Positions 18,047-26,116 of a DNA stretch of 64,000 bases are shown here, one piece after another. The stretch comes from an uncultured Flavobacteriales bacterium (GTDB lineage Bacteria; Bacteroidota; Bacteroidia; Flavobacteriales_D; Sanyastnellaceae). Where the stretch lies: contig CAJQLF010000036.1 of assembly GCA_905479115.1 (NCBI GenBank), positions 1-64,000 on the forward strand, read 5' to 3'. Below the pieces are notes generated by a model. That model was not told where the DNA came from. It did no database searches and saw only the letters and a list, made by a program, of their open reading frames with translations. Both the position numbers and the translations under genes were made by a program. Every line of letters starts with the position of its first letter. Position 1 is the stretch's first letter.

Positions 18047-18774
18047 AGTTCTCACTGTACTCCTTCTGCTGCTTCATTTGGGGACTTCTATTCATCTCTC
18101 CATGTTGCTTTGCCCAGAGATTGCCCACCCACCTCGAACTGATTTCAGCGGGTCCCTCTGCAGATAACATCCGTGCTCAAATCGGTGCAACTTCCATTGA
18201 TGTGCTGGAGTACGACCTAGGAGATCTCAACGGTGATGGCTTGGATGAATTCGTCGCAGCCATTGAAACTCCTGTCATCATCGAGGACGCCCGAGAACGT
18301 TTGGTGGTCATTTTCGAGAAGCAGGAAGGACGGTGGATCCTCTTGAAATCCTCTGCATCCCCCATTTTGAACAGCGAAGAAGGTGGCATCATGGGAGATC
18401 CCTTTGAAGGTTTAGGCATCCATGACAAAGAGCTTCACATCTCGCATTACGGCGGAAGCAACTGGCGATGGTGGATGCAGGACACCTACGGCTATGACGG
18501 CGTTGACTTCGTCTTGATCAATCATCAATCGTATTGGGGCTCATTGTGTGACGAGAAAATCGAATGGGAAATCAACCTCAAAGAAGGCACAGCAACCTGC
18601 CAATACGCCCTCGAAGAGTGCCCCGAGGGCTTTGGGAACAACGGGCATTTGGATAGCATTCCAATCTCCGAAACCTTCGATATTTCCAAAGCGAATCGAA
18701 TCATTCTAGCTCAACGACGCGACACCATCATCTCGTTCGTTTCGCCAAAGCATGGTTTTGAAACTTCCCTTTGA
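18043..18774 (+). CDS. Exported protein of unknown function with EF-hand-like loop
   Basis: A 243-residue protein with a signal peptide (about 1-24, ending CCFAQ). Residues about 55-70 hold a DLNGDGLDEF loop of the FG-GAP/EF-hand calcium-binding type. The rest includes a Trp-rich stretch (NWRWWMQD) and three cysteines near 165-195. No catalytic motif or C-terminal sorting domain is visible. It overlaps the upstream T9SS surface protein by 4 bp, so the two are cotranslated and may act together. Function is unknown. Confidence 0.75.
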   Translation: MKFSLYSFCCFIWGLLFISPCCFAQRLPTHLELISAGPSADNIRAQIGATSIDVLEYDLGDLNGDGLDEFVAAIETPVIIEDARERLVVIFEKQEGRWILLKSSASPILNSEEGGIMGDPFEGLGIHDKELHISHYGGSNWRWWMQDTYGYDGVDFVLINHQSYWGSLCDEKIEWEINLKEGTATCQYALEECPEGFGNNGHLDSIPISETFDISKANRIILAQRRDTIISFVSPKHGFETSL

Positions 18775-18801
18775 GGAACCGGCATCGAACTGAAAGCAAG
18801 A

Positions 18802-18828
18802 AAAAGCCCACTCGGATGAGCGGGCTTA
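18802..18828 (-). terminator. Terminator between convergent genes
   Basis: On the minus strand, stem AAGCCCGCTC / GAGTGGGCTT (one G-T pair) with a 4-nt loop, followed by TTTTC. It lies downstream of the small lipoprotein gene and may also stop the plus-strand transcript, weakly. Confidence 0.75.
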
Positions 18829-18889
18829 CAATCTTTGCGCATGAACTTCAAGGAGCATTTAAATTCAATTGCTGAATGGTTTCATCAAA

Positions 18890-19237
18890 TCATTCTCCAA
18901 TGTTCTGAAGCGCTTCACCCATTTCTAACAATTCTTTTGCGCCTTCGCAGTTTTCTAACAAATAGGCTTTCCATTCCTCTTCATCATATTTTCCACTGAT
19001 ACTAGCCAACTCCTCACCCATCTTTTCAAACCTTACCTGCAGCTCATCAAGTTCTTTTTGTGCTTCTTTTTTTGAGTCCTCCTCTCCAAAACCTGCCTTC
19101 ATACTCAATTGCATTATTTGAGGCATCATTTCAATTATTTCTGTAGTAAAGTCGCATGCCTTCTCTGCATCAGTCTGCATATTTGAACAAGAGGAAAGAG
19201 CTAAGCAAGCAATAGTCAGATAAAAAATATTTTTCAT
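18890..19237 (-). CDS. Small lipoprotein, helical, unknown function
   Basis: 115 residues from ATG 19237. A lipoprotein signal ends in ALSSC with the lipidated Cys17. The mature part is highly charged and probably helical or coiled-coil (about 55-95, rich in Lys/Glu), with two further cysteines (an AEKACDF segment and an ENCEGA segment) that could pair. The longer frame from 19282 adds a non-conserved N-terminus. The gene looks more AT-rich than its neighbours. A TATCTTTC sequence upstream resembles a -7 box with one mismatch. Confidence 0.75.
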   Translation of the reverse strand: MKNIFYLTIACLALSSCSNMQTDAEKACDFTTEIIEMMPQIMQLSMKAGFGEEDSKKEAQKELDELQVRFEKMGEELASISGKYDEEEWKAYLLENCEGAKELLEMGEALQNIGE

Positions 19238-19373
19238 GATGTTGAATTTATGGGAAAGATAAAGCAGTATGCAACATTCCATACTTCATCCATGAGAAAG
19301 CCACTCCTTATTTTGATTGAGTGGGACACCTTTGTTATTTGTGCTTGCTCAAAACCCACAGAGATTTGCGATA

Positions 19374-19416
19374 ATAAAAAAGCGGAACCAATCTCAAGAT
19401 GAGATGAATTCCGCTT
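19374..19416 (-). terminator. Terminator of tRNA-Val
   Basis: Directly after the tRNA CCA on the minus strand: stem AAGCGGAA / TTCCGCTT with a long inner loop that can pair further (ATCTCATCTTGAGAT), then a run of T. Confidence 0.8.
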
Positions 19417-19494
19417 TGGTGGGCGATGAGAGACTCGAACTCCCGACCCCCTCGGTGTAAACGAGGTGCTCTAAACCAACTGAGCTAATCGCCC
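19417..19494 (-). tRNA. tRNA-Val (TAC)
   Basis: A 78-nt tRNA including an encoded CCA end. Acceptor GGGCGAT / ATCGCCC, anticodon stem CCTCG/CGAGG with loop TTTACAC (anticodon TAC), T-arm GTCGGGAGTTCGAGTCTC region. Unlike the tRNA-Phe of this window it encodes CCA. Confidence 0.95.
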
Positions 19495-19499
19495 TTTCG

Positions 19500-19534
19500 G
19501 GGCGTCAAAGATAATTCAAAATTCACAGATTCAA
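19500..19534 (-). promoter_or_regulatory. Promoter of tRNA-Val
   Basis: Minus strand: -33 TTG (19534-19532), an 18-bp spacer, then -7 TATCTTTG (19513-19506), an exact match to the Bacteroidota consensus. The predicted start is near 19500, a few bases before the tRNA. Confidence 0.8.
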
Positions 19535-19539
19535 CGCAC

Positions 19540-19552
19540 TACTTTTGGTGCA
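19540..19552 (+). promoter_or_regulatory. Leaderless-type promoter of the methyltransferase gene
   Basis: TACTTTTG at 19540-19547, five bases, then GTG 19553. It lies back to back with the tRNA-Val promoter, whose -33 element is 6 bp away, so the two polymerase footprints overlap. Confidence 0.65.
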
Positions 19553-20320
19553 GTGAAAAAAGGAACGGCACAACGGGTTTCCTCGTTCTGGAAATGGCTC
19601 ATGCAGTCGGTGAGTTGGCAGTCGATTCACAGTCCTTGGCTGTTTGACTTATTAGTGGCCATGCGTGATCCTGAATTTCATAACGCTGACATCGAGGCTT
19701 GCAGAACGGCCTTGAAAGCAAATCGCCTCGAGGTTCCGCGTGTCGACTACGGCGCCGGATCGACTGGCAATATTCAAACCATCTCTGCCATTGCTCGACG
19801 CTCCCTAAAGCGCCCGAAGCACGCCAGGGCCCTGGCAGCACTCACGAAGCACCTCCAAGCCACCGCGGTTCTCGAAATGGGCACATCCCTTGGAATCACG
19901 ACCGCGTACATCGCGGCACATTGTGAGCAGGTATGCACACTCGAAGGAAATCCAACGGTCGCTGCCGCTGCTCAGAGAACTTGGCGTGAACTCAACATCA
20001 ACAACATTGCAATCCTCGAAGGTCCATTCGATGAAACCCTCAAACCAGCATTGAACGCCAGTGACGGGTTTGATCTGATTTTCATCGATGGCAACCACAG
20101 AGGAAAAGCCCTTCGTTCTTACATCGATCAATGCCGTGATTTCCTTTCCCCGTCCGGCGCCATCGTATGCGATGACATTCATTGGTCAAGTGACATGGAA
20201 TCCGCCTGGAAAGAGATATGCAATCAGCCCGAATGGACCTTGTGCGTTGATTTTTTTGAGTGGGGGTTGCTCACGCGGAATCCCAACCTAAAACGCGAAA
20301 TGAAAGCCATCCGATTCTGA
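19553..20320 (+). CDS. Class I SAM-dependent methyltransferase
   Basis: A 255-residue, Rossmann-fold methyltransferase. Motif I is VLEMGTSLGITTAYIA (about 104-119), a TLEGNP acidic loop follows, then FDLIFIDGNHRG and a DDIHW metal- or substrate-site segment, as in O-methyltransferase-3/CmcI-like enzymes. The N-terminal IHSPWLFDLL segment is common in Bacteroidota members. The substrate is unknown. The GTG start is supported by the promoter box five bases upstream. Confidence 0.85.
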   Translation: MKKGTAQRVSSFWKWLMQSVSWQSIHSPWLFDLLVAMRDPEFHNADIEACRTALKANRLEVPRVDYGAGSTGNIQTISAIARRSLKRPKHARALAALTKHLQATAVLEMGTSLGITTAYIAAHCEQVCTLEGNPTVAAAAQRTWRELNINNIAILEGPFDETLKPALNASDGFDLIFIDGNHRGKALRSYIDQCRDFLSPSGAIVCDDIHWSSDMESAWKEICNQPEWTLCVDFFEWGLLTRNPNLKREMKAIRF

Positions 20321-20352
20321 TGAATGGGCATCGGCATGTGCTCGTCCTTGCC

Positions 20353-20364
20353 TAATTTTGACCC
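20353..20364 (+). promoter_or_regulatory. Leaderless-type promoter of histidine kinase gene
   Basis: TAATTTTG at 20353-20360, four bases, then ATG 20365. There is no purine-rich ribosome-binding site. I see no TTG at -33 spacing. Confidence 0.6.
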
Positions 20365-21288
20365 ATGTGGAAAATCAGGGTAGGACCGGAAAAACGGCCT
20401 TGGCTCACAGGGCTGCTCGGAGCGTACATTCTCCTCCAGTTCAGTTGGTGGGCATGGCTGTTGATTCGTCAAAACCAAACAATCCAATCCCTCGAACGCG
20501 CAGAAGCCACGTCCCGGGCAAGCGGAATGATTCTTGGAGAGGGCGCGGTCTTCCTAGCGCTACTAACATGGGGCTTTCTCGTTATCTGGCGCGGCCTGCA
20601 GCGGGAACATGCGCGGGCCGAAAAAGAACGGCATTTTCTATTGGCCGTTACCCATGAACTGAAAACACCCATTGCCGGAACTCAATTGGCCATTGACTCG
20701 CTCAAGAAACATGAATGGGATGCAGCAACCAAAGCTGAGCTCTTACAAGACGCTACAGCGGGATTGCACCGGTTAGAACAACGCGTCGAGAACATCCTTC
20801 AAAACAACCGGCTTATTTCTGGAAAAGAAATGACCCTCGCCTCTTTCGATGCGGAGACAGCCATCAAGGATGTCATCGCGCGGCATCGGATTGGACCGTT
20901 TCAAAACCGGATCATCGAAGTTAGGCAACCCGACGAGGCGCTGGGCCTGGTGCGAGGTGACGAAGACGCGCTTGTCTTGGCCTGGGGCAATTTGGTGGAG
21001 AATGCGCTCAAATACAGCCCCTCGGATGAACCCCTGTACATTCGGCTGCAGCAATCTGATGAAGTGCTCGTTTGCACATTCGACGATGGGGGTGCTGGCA
21101 TTCCCGAAAATCAGCGCGAAACCGTGCTCAAAAAATTCGAACGCATTCCCAATTCTGATACTTCGGGAACCGGTCTTGGGCTGTACTTAGCCCATCAAAT
21201 TATTCGAATGCACGGCGGAACCCTCACCCTGAAGGACAGTCAGCGGGGAGGGTGCCTCATCACCACACAGATTCCATTGAACACATGA
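20365..21288 (+). CDS. Orphan membrane sensor histidine kinase
   Basis: 307 residues. Two transmembrane segments (about 14-34 and 58-76) enclose a very short periplasmic loop, so it has no extracellular sensor domain. The DHp motif is THELKTPIAG with phospho-accepting His97. The ATPase domain shows an N-box (NLVENALKYSP), a DDGGAGIP segment and a G-box (GTGLGLYLAH). No response regulator is adjacent, so its partner is unknown. The stop overlaps the gpmI start by 4 bp (ATGA), giving translational coupling to a glycolytic gene. Confidence 0.93.
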   Translation: MWKIRVGPEKRPWLTGLLGAYILLQFSWWAWLLIRQNQTIQSLERAEATSRASGMILGEGAVFLALLTWGFLVIWRGLQREHARAEKERHFLLAVTHELKTPIAGTQLAIDSLKKHEWDAATKAELLQDATAGLHRLEQRVENILQNNRLISGKEMTLASFDAETAIKDVIARHRIGPFQNRIIEVRQPDEALGLVRGDEDALVLAWGNLVENALKYSPSDEPLYIRLQQSDEVLVCTFDDGGAGIPENQRETVLKKFERIPNSDTSGTGLGLYLAHQIIRMHGGTLTLKDSQRGGCLITTQIPLNT

Positions 21289-22805
21289 CCCGACATTCTT
21301 CACGCTGTGCGCTCATCATCCTGGATGGATGGGGCATTGGAACACAGGATAGCACCAACGCCATCGACGCAGCTCAAACTCCCTTCATGGATCGGCTATT
21401 GGCCGAGCAGCCCCACGCAACGTTGCGCACCGACGGCGAGCATGTCGGTCTGCCGATAGGACAAATGGGCAACAGCGAAGTGGGGCACATGAACATCGGT
21501 GCGGGCCGAATCGTGTTCCAAGATCTCTTGCGTATCAATCGCGCAGTGGAGGCAGGCACCTTCGCCCAGGAACCTGCGGTTCAGGAGGCTTTTGCTCACG
21601 TGAAAGAAAGCGGATGCCGCCTCCATTTCATGGGACTGGTTTCACAAGGGGGAGTACACTCCCAACAAGCGCATCTCAATGCATTGTGTGAGGCTGCATC
21701 TGAAGCTGATATTCCTGAATTTGTTGTTCACGCCTTTACGGATGGCCGAGACACCTCTCCCCAAATGGCCACGACCTACCTATCGGAACTCGAACCGGTC
21801 CTCAAGCGCACCGGAGGTCGCATCGCATCCGTTCACGGACGATACTATGCGATGGACCGGGACAACCGCTGGGAGCGCATCGCTCGAACCTACGCCACAC
21901 TAGTCAAAGGGGAAGGAACCCGTTACAATTCCGCTGCAGAAGGCATCGAAGCAAATTATGCGGAAGGAACTACAGATGAATTCATCCAACCGTTTATTGT
22001 TGGTGAGGGGGGAAGGATCCAACCGGGAGATGTGGTCATTTGCTTTAACTTTAGAACGGACCGGTGCCGAGAAATAACCTCTGCACTTACCCAATCACCC
22101 CAACCGGAATTTGACTTGGTGCCCCTCGATTTGCATTATGTCACCATGACGAATTACGATGAAACCTTCAAAGGAGTTCACGTGATTTATGACAAACCCA
22201 ACATCCAAAAGACGATTGGAGAGGTCGTTTCAGCTGCGGGGCGAACACAAGTCCGCATTGCTGAAACAGAAAAGTATCCGCACGTGACCTTCTTCTTCAG
22301 CGGAGGCAGAGAAATTCCATTCCCGGGGGAACGAAGGCTCATGGCCCACAGTCCTAAAGTGCCTACGTACGATTTACAGCCGGAAATGTCTGCAAACGTA
22401 ATTGTCGACCTGATTGTAGACGAAATGGCCGGAGCAAAAGACGAAGCTCCTGACTTTATTTGCCTGAACTTTGCCAATCCAGACATGGTGGGCCATACCG
22501 GTGTATTCGATGCCATTGTAAAGGCCGTGGAAATCACAGACCACTGCTTAAAGAGGGTCGTTGAACAGGGACTAAACCAGGGGTATCAATTTGTCATTAT
22601 AGCCGATCATGGCAATGCCGATTACGCCCGACACATCGACGGTTCACCGCACACAGCCCACACGACCAATCCGGTTCCCGTGGTAGTCCTTTCACCAAAA
22701 GTGACCGAGGTCAAGGATGGCATTCTTGCAGATGTCGCTCCCACCATTCTTCAGTTGATGCAGGTCGCCCAGCCCGATGAAATGACCGGGAAGCCACTCT
22801 TTTAA
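21285..22805 (+). CDS. gpmI: 2,3-bisphosphoglycerate-independent phosphoglycerate mutase
   Basis: Interconverts 3- and 2-phosphoglycerate in glycolysis, in the cytoplasm. 506 residues from ATG 21285, the normal length. It belongs to the alkaline phosphatase superfamily and needs Mn. Visible are LIILDGWGIG, the serine nucleophile in GNSEVGHMNIGAGR, FTDGRDTSP, FNFRTDR, and the metal-binding NPDMVGHTG and ADHGNAD motifs. The upstream frame from 21252 lies inside the kinase gene and is rejected. Confidence 0.97.
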   Translation: MTRHSSRCALIILDGWGIGTQDSTNAIDAAQTPFMDRLLAEQPHATLRTDGEHVGLPIGQMGNSEVGHMNIGAGRIVFQDLLRINRAVEAGTFAQEPAVQEAFAHVKESGCRLHFMGLVSQGGVHSQQAHLNALCEAASEADIPEFVVHAFTDGRDTSPQMATTYLSELEPVLKRTGGRIASVHGRYYAMDRDNRWERIARTYATLVKGEGTRYNSAAEGIEANYAEGTTDEFIQPFIVGEGGRIQPGDVVICFNFRTDRCREITSALTQSPQPEFDLVPLDLHYVTMTNYDETFKGVHVIYDKPNIQKTIGEVVSAAGRTQVRIAETEKYPHVTFFFSGGREIPFPGERRLMAHSPKVPTYDLQPEMSANVIVDLIVDEMAGAKDEAPDFICLNFANPDMVGHTGVFDAIVKAVEITDHCLKRVVEQGLNQGYQFVIIADHGNADYARHIDGSPHTAHTTNPVPVVVLSPKVTEVKDGILADVAPTILQLMQVAQPDEMTGKPLF

Positions 22806-22824
22806 ATACCCCCGCCTGCGTCCA

Positions 22825-24060
22825 TCATGCTTCGTTGACCAAGACTTCGGCTACGACGAAAATGCTCCCCAGCACCAGCACCAGTTCCTCATCGGTGGCG
22901 GTCTCGCACGCTGCTTTGAAGGCCTGGTCGACAGAAGGATAGGCCAATCCCTTCAACCCAAAGTTTTCAGCTGCCTCAGCCAATTGTTGGGCGGGCAATG
23001 CACGAGGGATATCTGCAGCACAAAAATAATATTGTGACTCTTCACGAAGTCGCGACAAAAGCTCGGTTAAGTCTTTGTCTGCTACTGCTCCAATGACGAC
23101 ATGCCACCCAGCAAATGACATCCCATCTAAGGCATCCAATGTTCGTTCCAACCCATCCAAGTTGTGGGCACAATCTACCAGCACGCGTCCTGCACAAGCC
23201 TGTGCATTCAACCACTGCCAACGTCCCCGATGCGAGGCCTTCGATAGGGTCTCCATCGGAGGGATGCTCAAGCCTTTCCCAAAAGGAAGCGATGCCAATA
23301 CTTCGAGGGCTTTATGTGCCGTTGCACGATTTTCGGGCCAATGCGGCCCCTCCAGTACCGTGTTGAGCGATTGACTTACTTCTGCATAGTGGGTTTCTGA
23401 CCCCATGCGACTAGCGGCAGCAAGCACCACGGATTGAGCTTCTGGCCGCATCCGCCCCATGACCACCGGCACCCCCTCTTTGACAATTCCCGCTTTTTCT
23501 CGCGCAATGGACCGGATGTCAGCCCCCAAAAACTGCTGGTGATCCAACCCCACATTCGTAATAACCGTCAATAAGGGTGAACGAAATATGTTGGTGCTGT
23601 CCAATCGTCCGCCCATCCCTGTTTCCAATACCACGGCATCCACCTGAGACTCCACAAACCAGCAGAGGGCCATGCCAAAGGTCCACTCAAAAAAAGAGGG
23701 CTGGATTTCTTGTTCGGCAAACAAATGCTGATGCGCCCCCACGAAATGTGCAATCCAATCTTTATCTGGCATGATCCCATTGACCCGCATCCGTTCGCGA
23801 TAATCCACTAAATGAGGCGAGGTAAACAATCCTACGCGCTGCCCTTGACTACTCAAAGCTTCCGCGATTGCAGTACAAACGGACCCCTTGCCATTGGTTC
23901 CTGCGACATGAATGACATGGGGCAGCTGAAGGTCTGGACGCCCTAGTTTTTCGAGCACTTCAAACGTCCCGTTCAAATTCGCCTTATATGCCGCTGCGCC
24001 CTGGCGCTGGTACATGGGCAATTGGCCAAACAACCAATCGGTAGCTTCGCTGTACGTCAC
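22825..24060 (-). CDS. folC: Folylpolyglutamate synthase / dihydrofolate synthase
   Basis: Adds glutamate to dihydropteroate and folates. 411 residues with the Mur-ligase-like ATP loop HVAGTNGKGSVC, a TSPHLVDYRER segment, ETGMGGRLDSTN, and a C-terminal glutamate-ligase domain with DCAHN. Its start overlaps the tonB stop by 4 bp, so folC ends an operon of TonB-system genes. Confidence 0.95.
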   Translation of the reverse strand: MTYSEATDWLFGQLPMYQRQGAAAYKANLNGTFEVLEKLGRPDLQLPHVIHVAGTNGKGSVCTAIAEALSSQGQRVGLFTSPHLVDYRERMRVNGIMPDKDWIAHFVGAHQHLFAEQEIQPSFFEWTFGMALCWFVESQVDAVVLETGMGGRLDSTNIFRSPLLTVITNVGLDHQQFLGADIRSIAREKAGIVKEGVPVVMGRMRPEAQSVVLAAASRMGSETHYAEVSQSLNTVLEGPHWPENRATAHKALEVLASLPFGKGLSIPPMETLSKASHRGRWQWLNAQACAGRVLVDCAHNLDGLERTLDALDGMSFAGWHVVIGAVADKDLTELLSRLREESQYYFCAADIPRALPAQQLAEAAENFGLKGLAYPSVDQAFKAACETATDEELVLVLGSIFVVAEVLVNEA

Positions 24061-24860
24061 TCCAATTCAAATCGAATGGTCACGAAACCAGACCGCACGG
24101 GCTTGGCTAAATTTTCCGTCCAGGTTGATGTTTTCGCGGCGCGACACGCCATGGCGATTAACTCCGTGTCGGCCGTAGTGGATCCAGATCCCGGAACGTA
24201 TGTCGCAGAAATCACTTTGCCATATTTGTCCACCAAAATCTTCACTCGCACCACACCTTCTTCATGAGGAGTTTCGCTTTGAATCGGCCTTCCGACGATT
24301 GTTCCGCCGTCGAGTACGTTGTCACCGTCATCTCCACTAACTAACCCTCGGCCATCAATCTTCGCATCGTCTGCGCCCTCGTTTCCCGTTCCTGCATCGC
24401 TCTCCCCTTCTGAACCTCCTCCTCCGCTCTGTGATAAGCTGGATAACGCATTGGTAAGCAAGGGGTTCACTTGTCGCTCCGGTTCTGGCTCTGGTTCGCT
24501 TGATTCGATGGGGTCGGGGTTAGATGGCACCGCCACCTCCGATTCGGATTGGGTAACCACCTCTTCTTCCACTGGAGTTGCGATGGCTTCACTTTGAGCG
24601 ATCTCCGGCTGTATGACCTCTTCTACTGTTTCTGATGGCACCTCAGACTCCACATCTCCCGCAGCGTTCTCCACATCTCCAAGGTCTGCAAATCCCACAG
24701 CGACATATTGCTCACCCGGGGGTGGAATGGACTTGGTGAACGCAACCAAAAAAAAGCACGCCACAACGACCACTGAAAAAGACAGGAATGCCAAGGCCCC
24801 CGCCTTGATACGGTCCTTTTTCTCGATTTCTCGTCGGCGTTGTTCCAATGCAGCTTGCAT
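24057..24860 (-). CDS. TonB-family energy transducer
   Basis: 267 residues from ATG 24860. One N-terminal membrane segment (about 20-40) is followed by a long, low-complexity Glu/Pro/Ser/Gly-rich periplasmic spacer and a C-terminal TonB-type domain (about 200-267: VRVKILVDKYGKVISATYV and FVTIRFELE). It couples the proton motive force from ExbB/ExbD to outer-membrane transporters. The frame can start at 24914, but that overlaps exbD by 41 bp; 24860 leaves a 13-bp gap. No TonB-dependent receptor is in the window. Confidence 0.88.
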   Translation of the reverse strand: MQAALEQRRREIEKKDRIKAGALAFLSFSVVVVACFFLVAFTKSIPPPGEQYVAVGFADLGDVENAAGDVESEVPSETVEEVIQPEIAQSEAIATPVEEEVVTQSESEVAVPSNPDPIESSEPEPEPERQVNPLLTNALSSLSQSGGGGSEGESDAGTGNEGADDAKIDGRGLVSGDDGDNVLDGGTIVGRPIQSETPHEEGVVRVKILVDKYGKVISATYVPGSGSTTADTELIAMACRAAKTSTWTENLAKPVRSGFVTIRFELE

Positions 24861-24873
24861 GTACTTCTGTTCG

Positions 24874-25266
24874 TCAGTTCTTGGGCGTTGCACCGAGCAT
24901 AACCTTCCATTCATTGGCCTTCGCCATGCCGATCACCTCCACGGTCTTTCCGGTAGGAACGGACTCATCTACTTGCAAATACAGTACCGGCTCTGAAGCG
25001 CCCTCCATTCGGATCCGAAGCAAGGACTCCAAATCTTCGTATGCAACTTGTCCACCGTTGAGGTGATAACTGCCGTCTGGCTTGATACTCAGGGTCATTT
25101 TTGACGTCACGGACGTCGTTCCCTTGGCTTTGGGTAATTCAACATTTACTCCGTTGCTCACCAAAGTCGAGAGAATGATGAAGAAGATGAGCAACAAAAA
25201 CACCAAGTCCGTCATGGACGACATGTTGCCGGACACATTGATTTTATTCCGCTGACCTAAATTCAT
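24874..25266 (-). CDS. exbD: Biopolymer transport protein ExbD/TolR
   Basis: 130 residues: a short cytoplasmic N-terminus, one membrane segment with the functional aspartate in the MTDLVFLLLIFFI motif, and a periplasmic domain. It is part of the proton channel energising TonB. The start overlaps the exbB stop by 4 bp (ATGA). Confidence 0.95.
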   Translation of the reverse strand: MNLGQRNKINVSGNMSSMTDLVFLLLIFFIILSTLVSNGVNVELPKAKGTTSVTSKMTLSIKPDGSYHLNGGQVAYEDLESLLRIRMEGASEPVLYLQVDESVPTGKTVEVIGMAKANEWKVMLGATPKN

Positions 25267-25976
25267 GCCACTGGCTCTTCGAGGATGTCAATGAACTCAA
25301 TGGTAGTTGATTCCATTTTATGAATGACCTTCGACACTTTACTGACCAGATTATTGTAGGCCATATAGGCTATTATCCCGACCACCAATCCCGCAATCGT
25401 AGTGATCATGGCCTGCTTGGTTCCCGATGAAATGTGCTCAACGCTGACGGTTCCCACTTGTTCCATGTCCATGAACACTTGGACCATTCCCAATACCGTT
25501 CCCAAAAAGCCCAACATAGGAGCTGCACTGGCGATGGTACCCAAGGAACTGAGGTTTTTTTCAAGGTTGTAGATCTCCAGCTTTCCAATGTTTTCGATCG
25601 AAACGCTGATGTCCTTCAGGTCCTTGCCAATCCGGCTGATGCCTTTGTCGAGCATCCGAGCCATGGGCGTATTCGACTCTTGGCACAGATTACGCGCACT
25701 GTCAAAACTCCCTTGGCCGATGTAGTCTCGAATTTTGTCCATGAAATCCGGCGACACCTTCTCAGCCTTTCGAATCGCCATCGTGCGCTCGAAAAACAAA
25801 TAAATTGCCGCGAGACTCATCAGCGCCAATGAAATCATGACCGCGCCGCCGCCGATTCCACTTGATCCTTCGAGGATGAGGTCCAGAATACTCACTTCCA
25901 CTTCCTGAATCGGCTCAACTGATTCAGCCACCGTATTGCCCGTAGTCAAGGACTGTAATAACATAAATGTCTTCAT
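25263..25976 (-). CDS. exbB: Biopolymer transport protein ExbB/TolQ (MotA family)
   Basis: 237 residues with three membrane segments (about 45-65, 155-175, 190-210) and a cytoplasmic loop. The conserved SAAPMLGFLGTVLGMV and TKQAMITTIAGLVVGI motifs are those of ExbB/TolQ/MotA proton-channel subunits. It is the first gene of exbB-exbD-tonB-folC. An imperfect inverted repeat lies just upstream of its ATG. An alternative start is ATG 25964. Confidence 0.95.
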   Translation of the reverse strand: MKTFMLLQSLTTGNTVAESVEPIQEVEVSILDLILEGSSGIGGGAVMISLALMSLAAIYLFFERTMAIRKAEKVSPDFMDKIRDYIGQGSFDSARNLCQESNTPMARMLDKGISRIGKDLKDISVSIENIGKLEIYNLEKNLSSLGTIASAAPMLGFLGTVLGMVQVFMDMEQVGTVSVEHISSGTKQAMITTIAGLVVGIIAYMAYNNLVSKVSKVIHKMESTTIEFIDILEEPVA

Positions 25977-25984
25977 GAGGAAAT

Positions 25985-26012
25985 CTCGTTCAAATGCCTT
26001 TGTTCAAACGAG
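25985..26012. promoter_or_regulatory. 28-bp dyad upstream of exbB
   Basis: Arms CTCGTT / AACGAG enclose two copies of GTTCAAA in direct orientation. It starts 9 bases upstream of the exbB ATG. The position suits an operator or leader element; it does not resemble a Fur box. Confidence 0.35.
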
Positions 26013-26116
26013 TAAGTTCCTTCAATTATTGGACAGTGATTCCCCAAAAAGAATCAATTTTCGACGGTGTTTCGTTCACAACCTCCCCCTCCAGTGCGGT
26101 GACGCCGGAGGTGTTT

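Noticed and set aside
21252-21284. Earlier start for gpmI
   Set aside because: It would be read inside the histidine kinase C-terminus. ATG 21285 gives the usual N-terminus and a 4-bp overlap.
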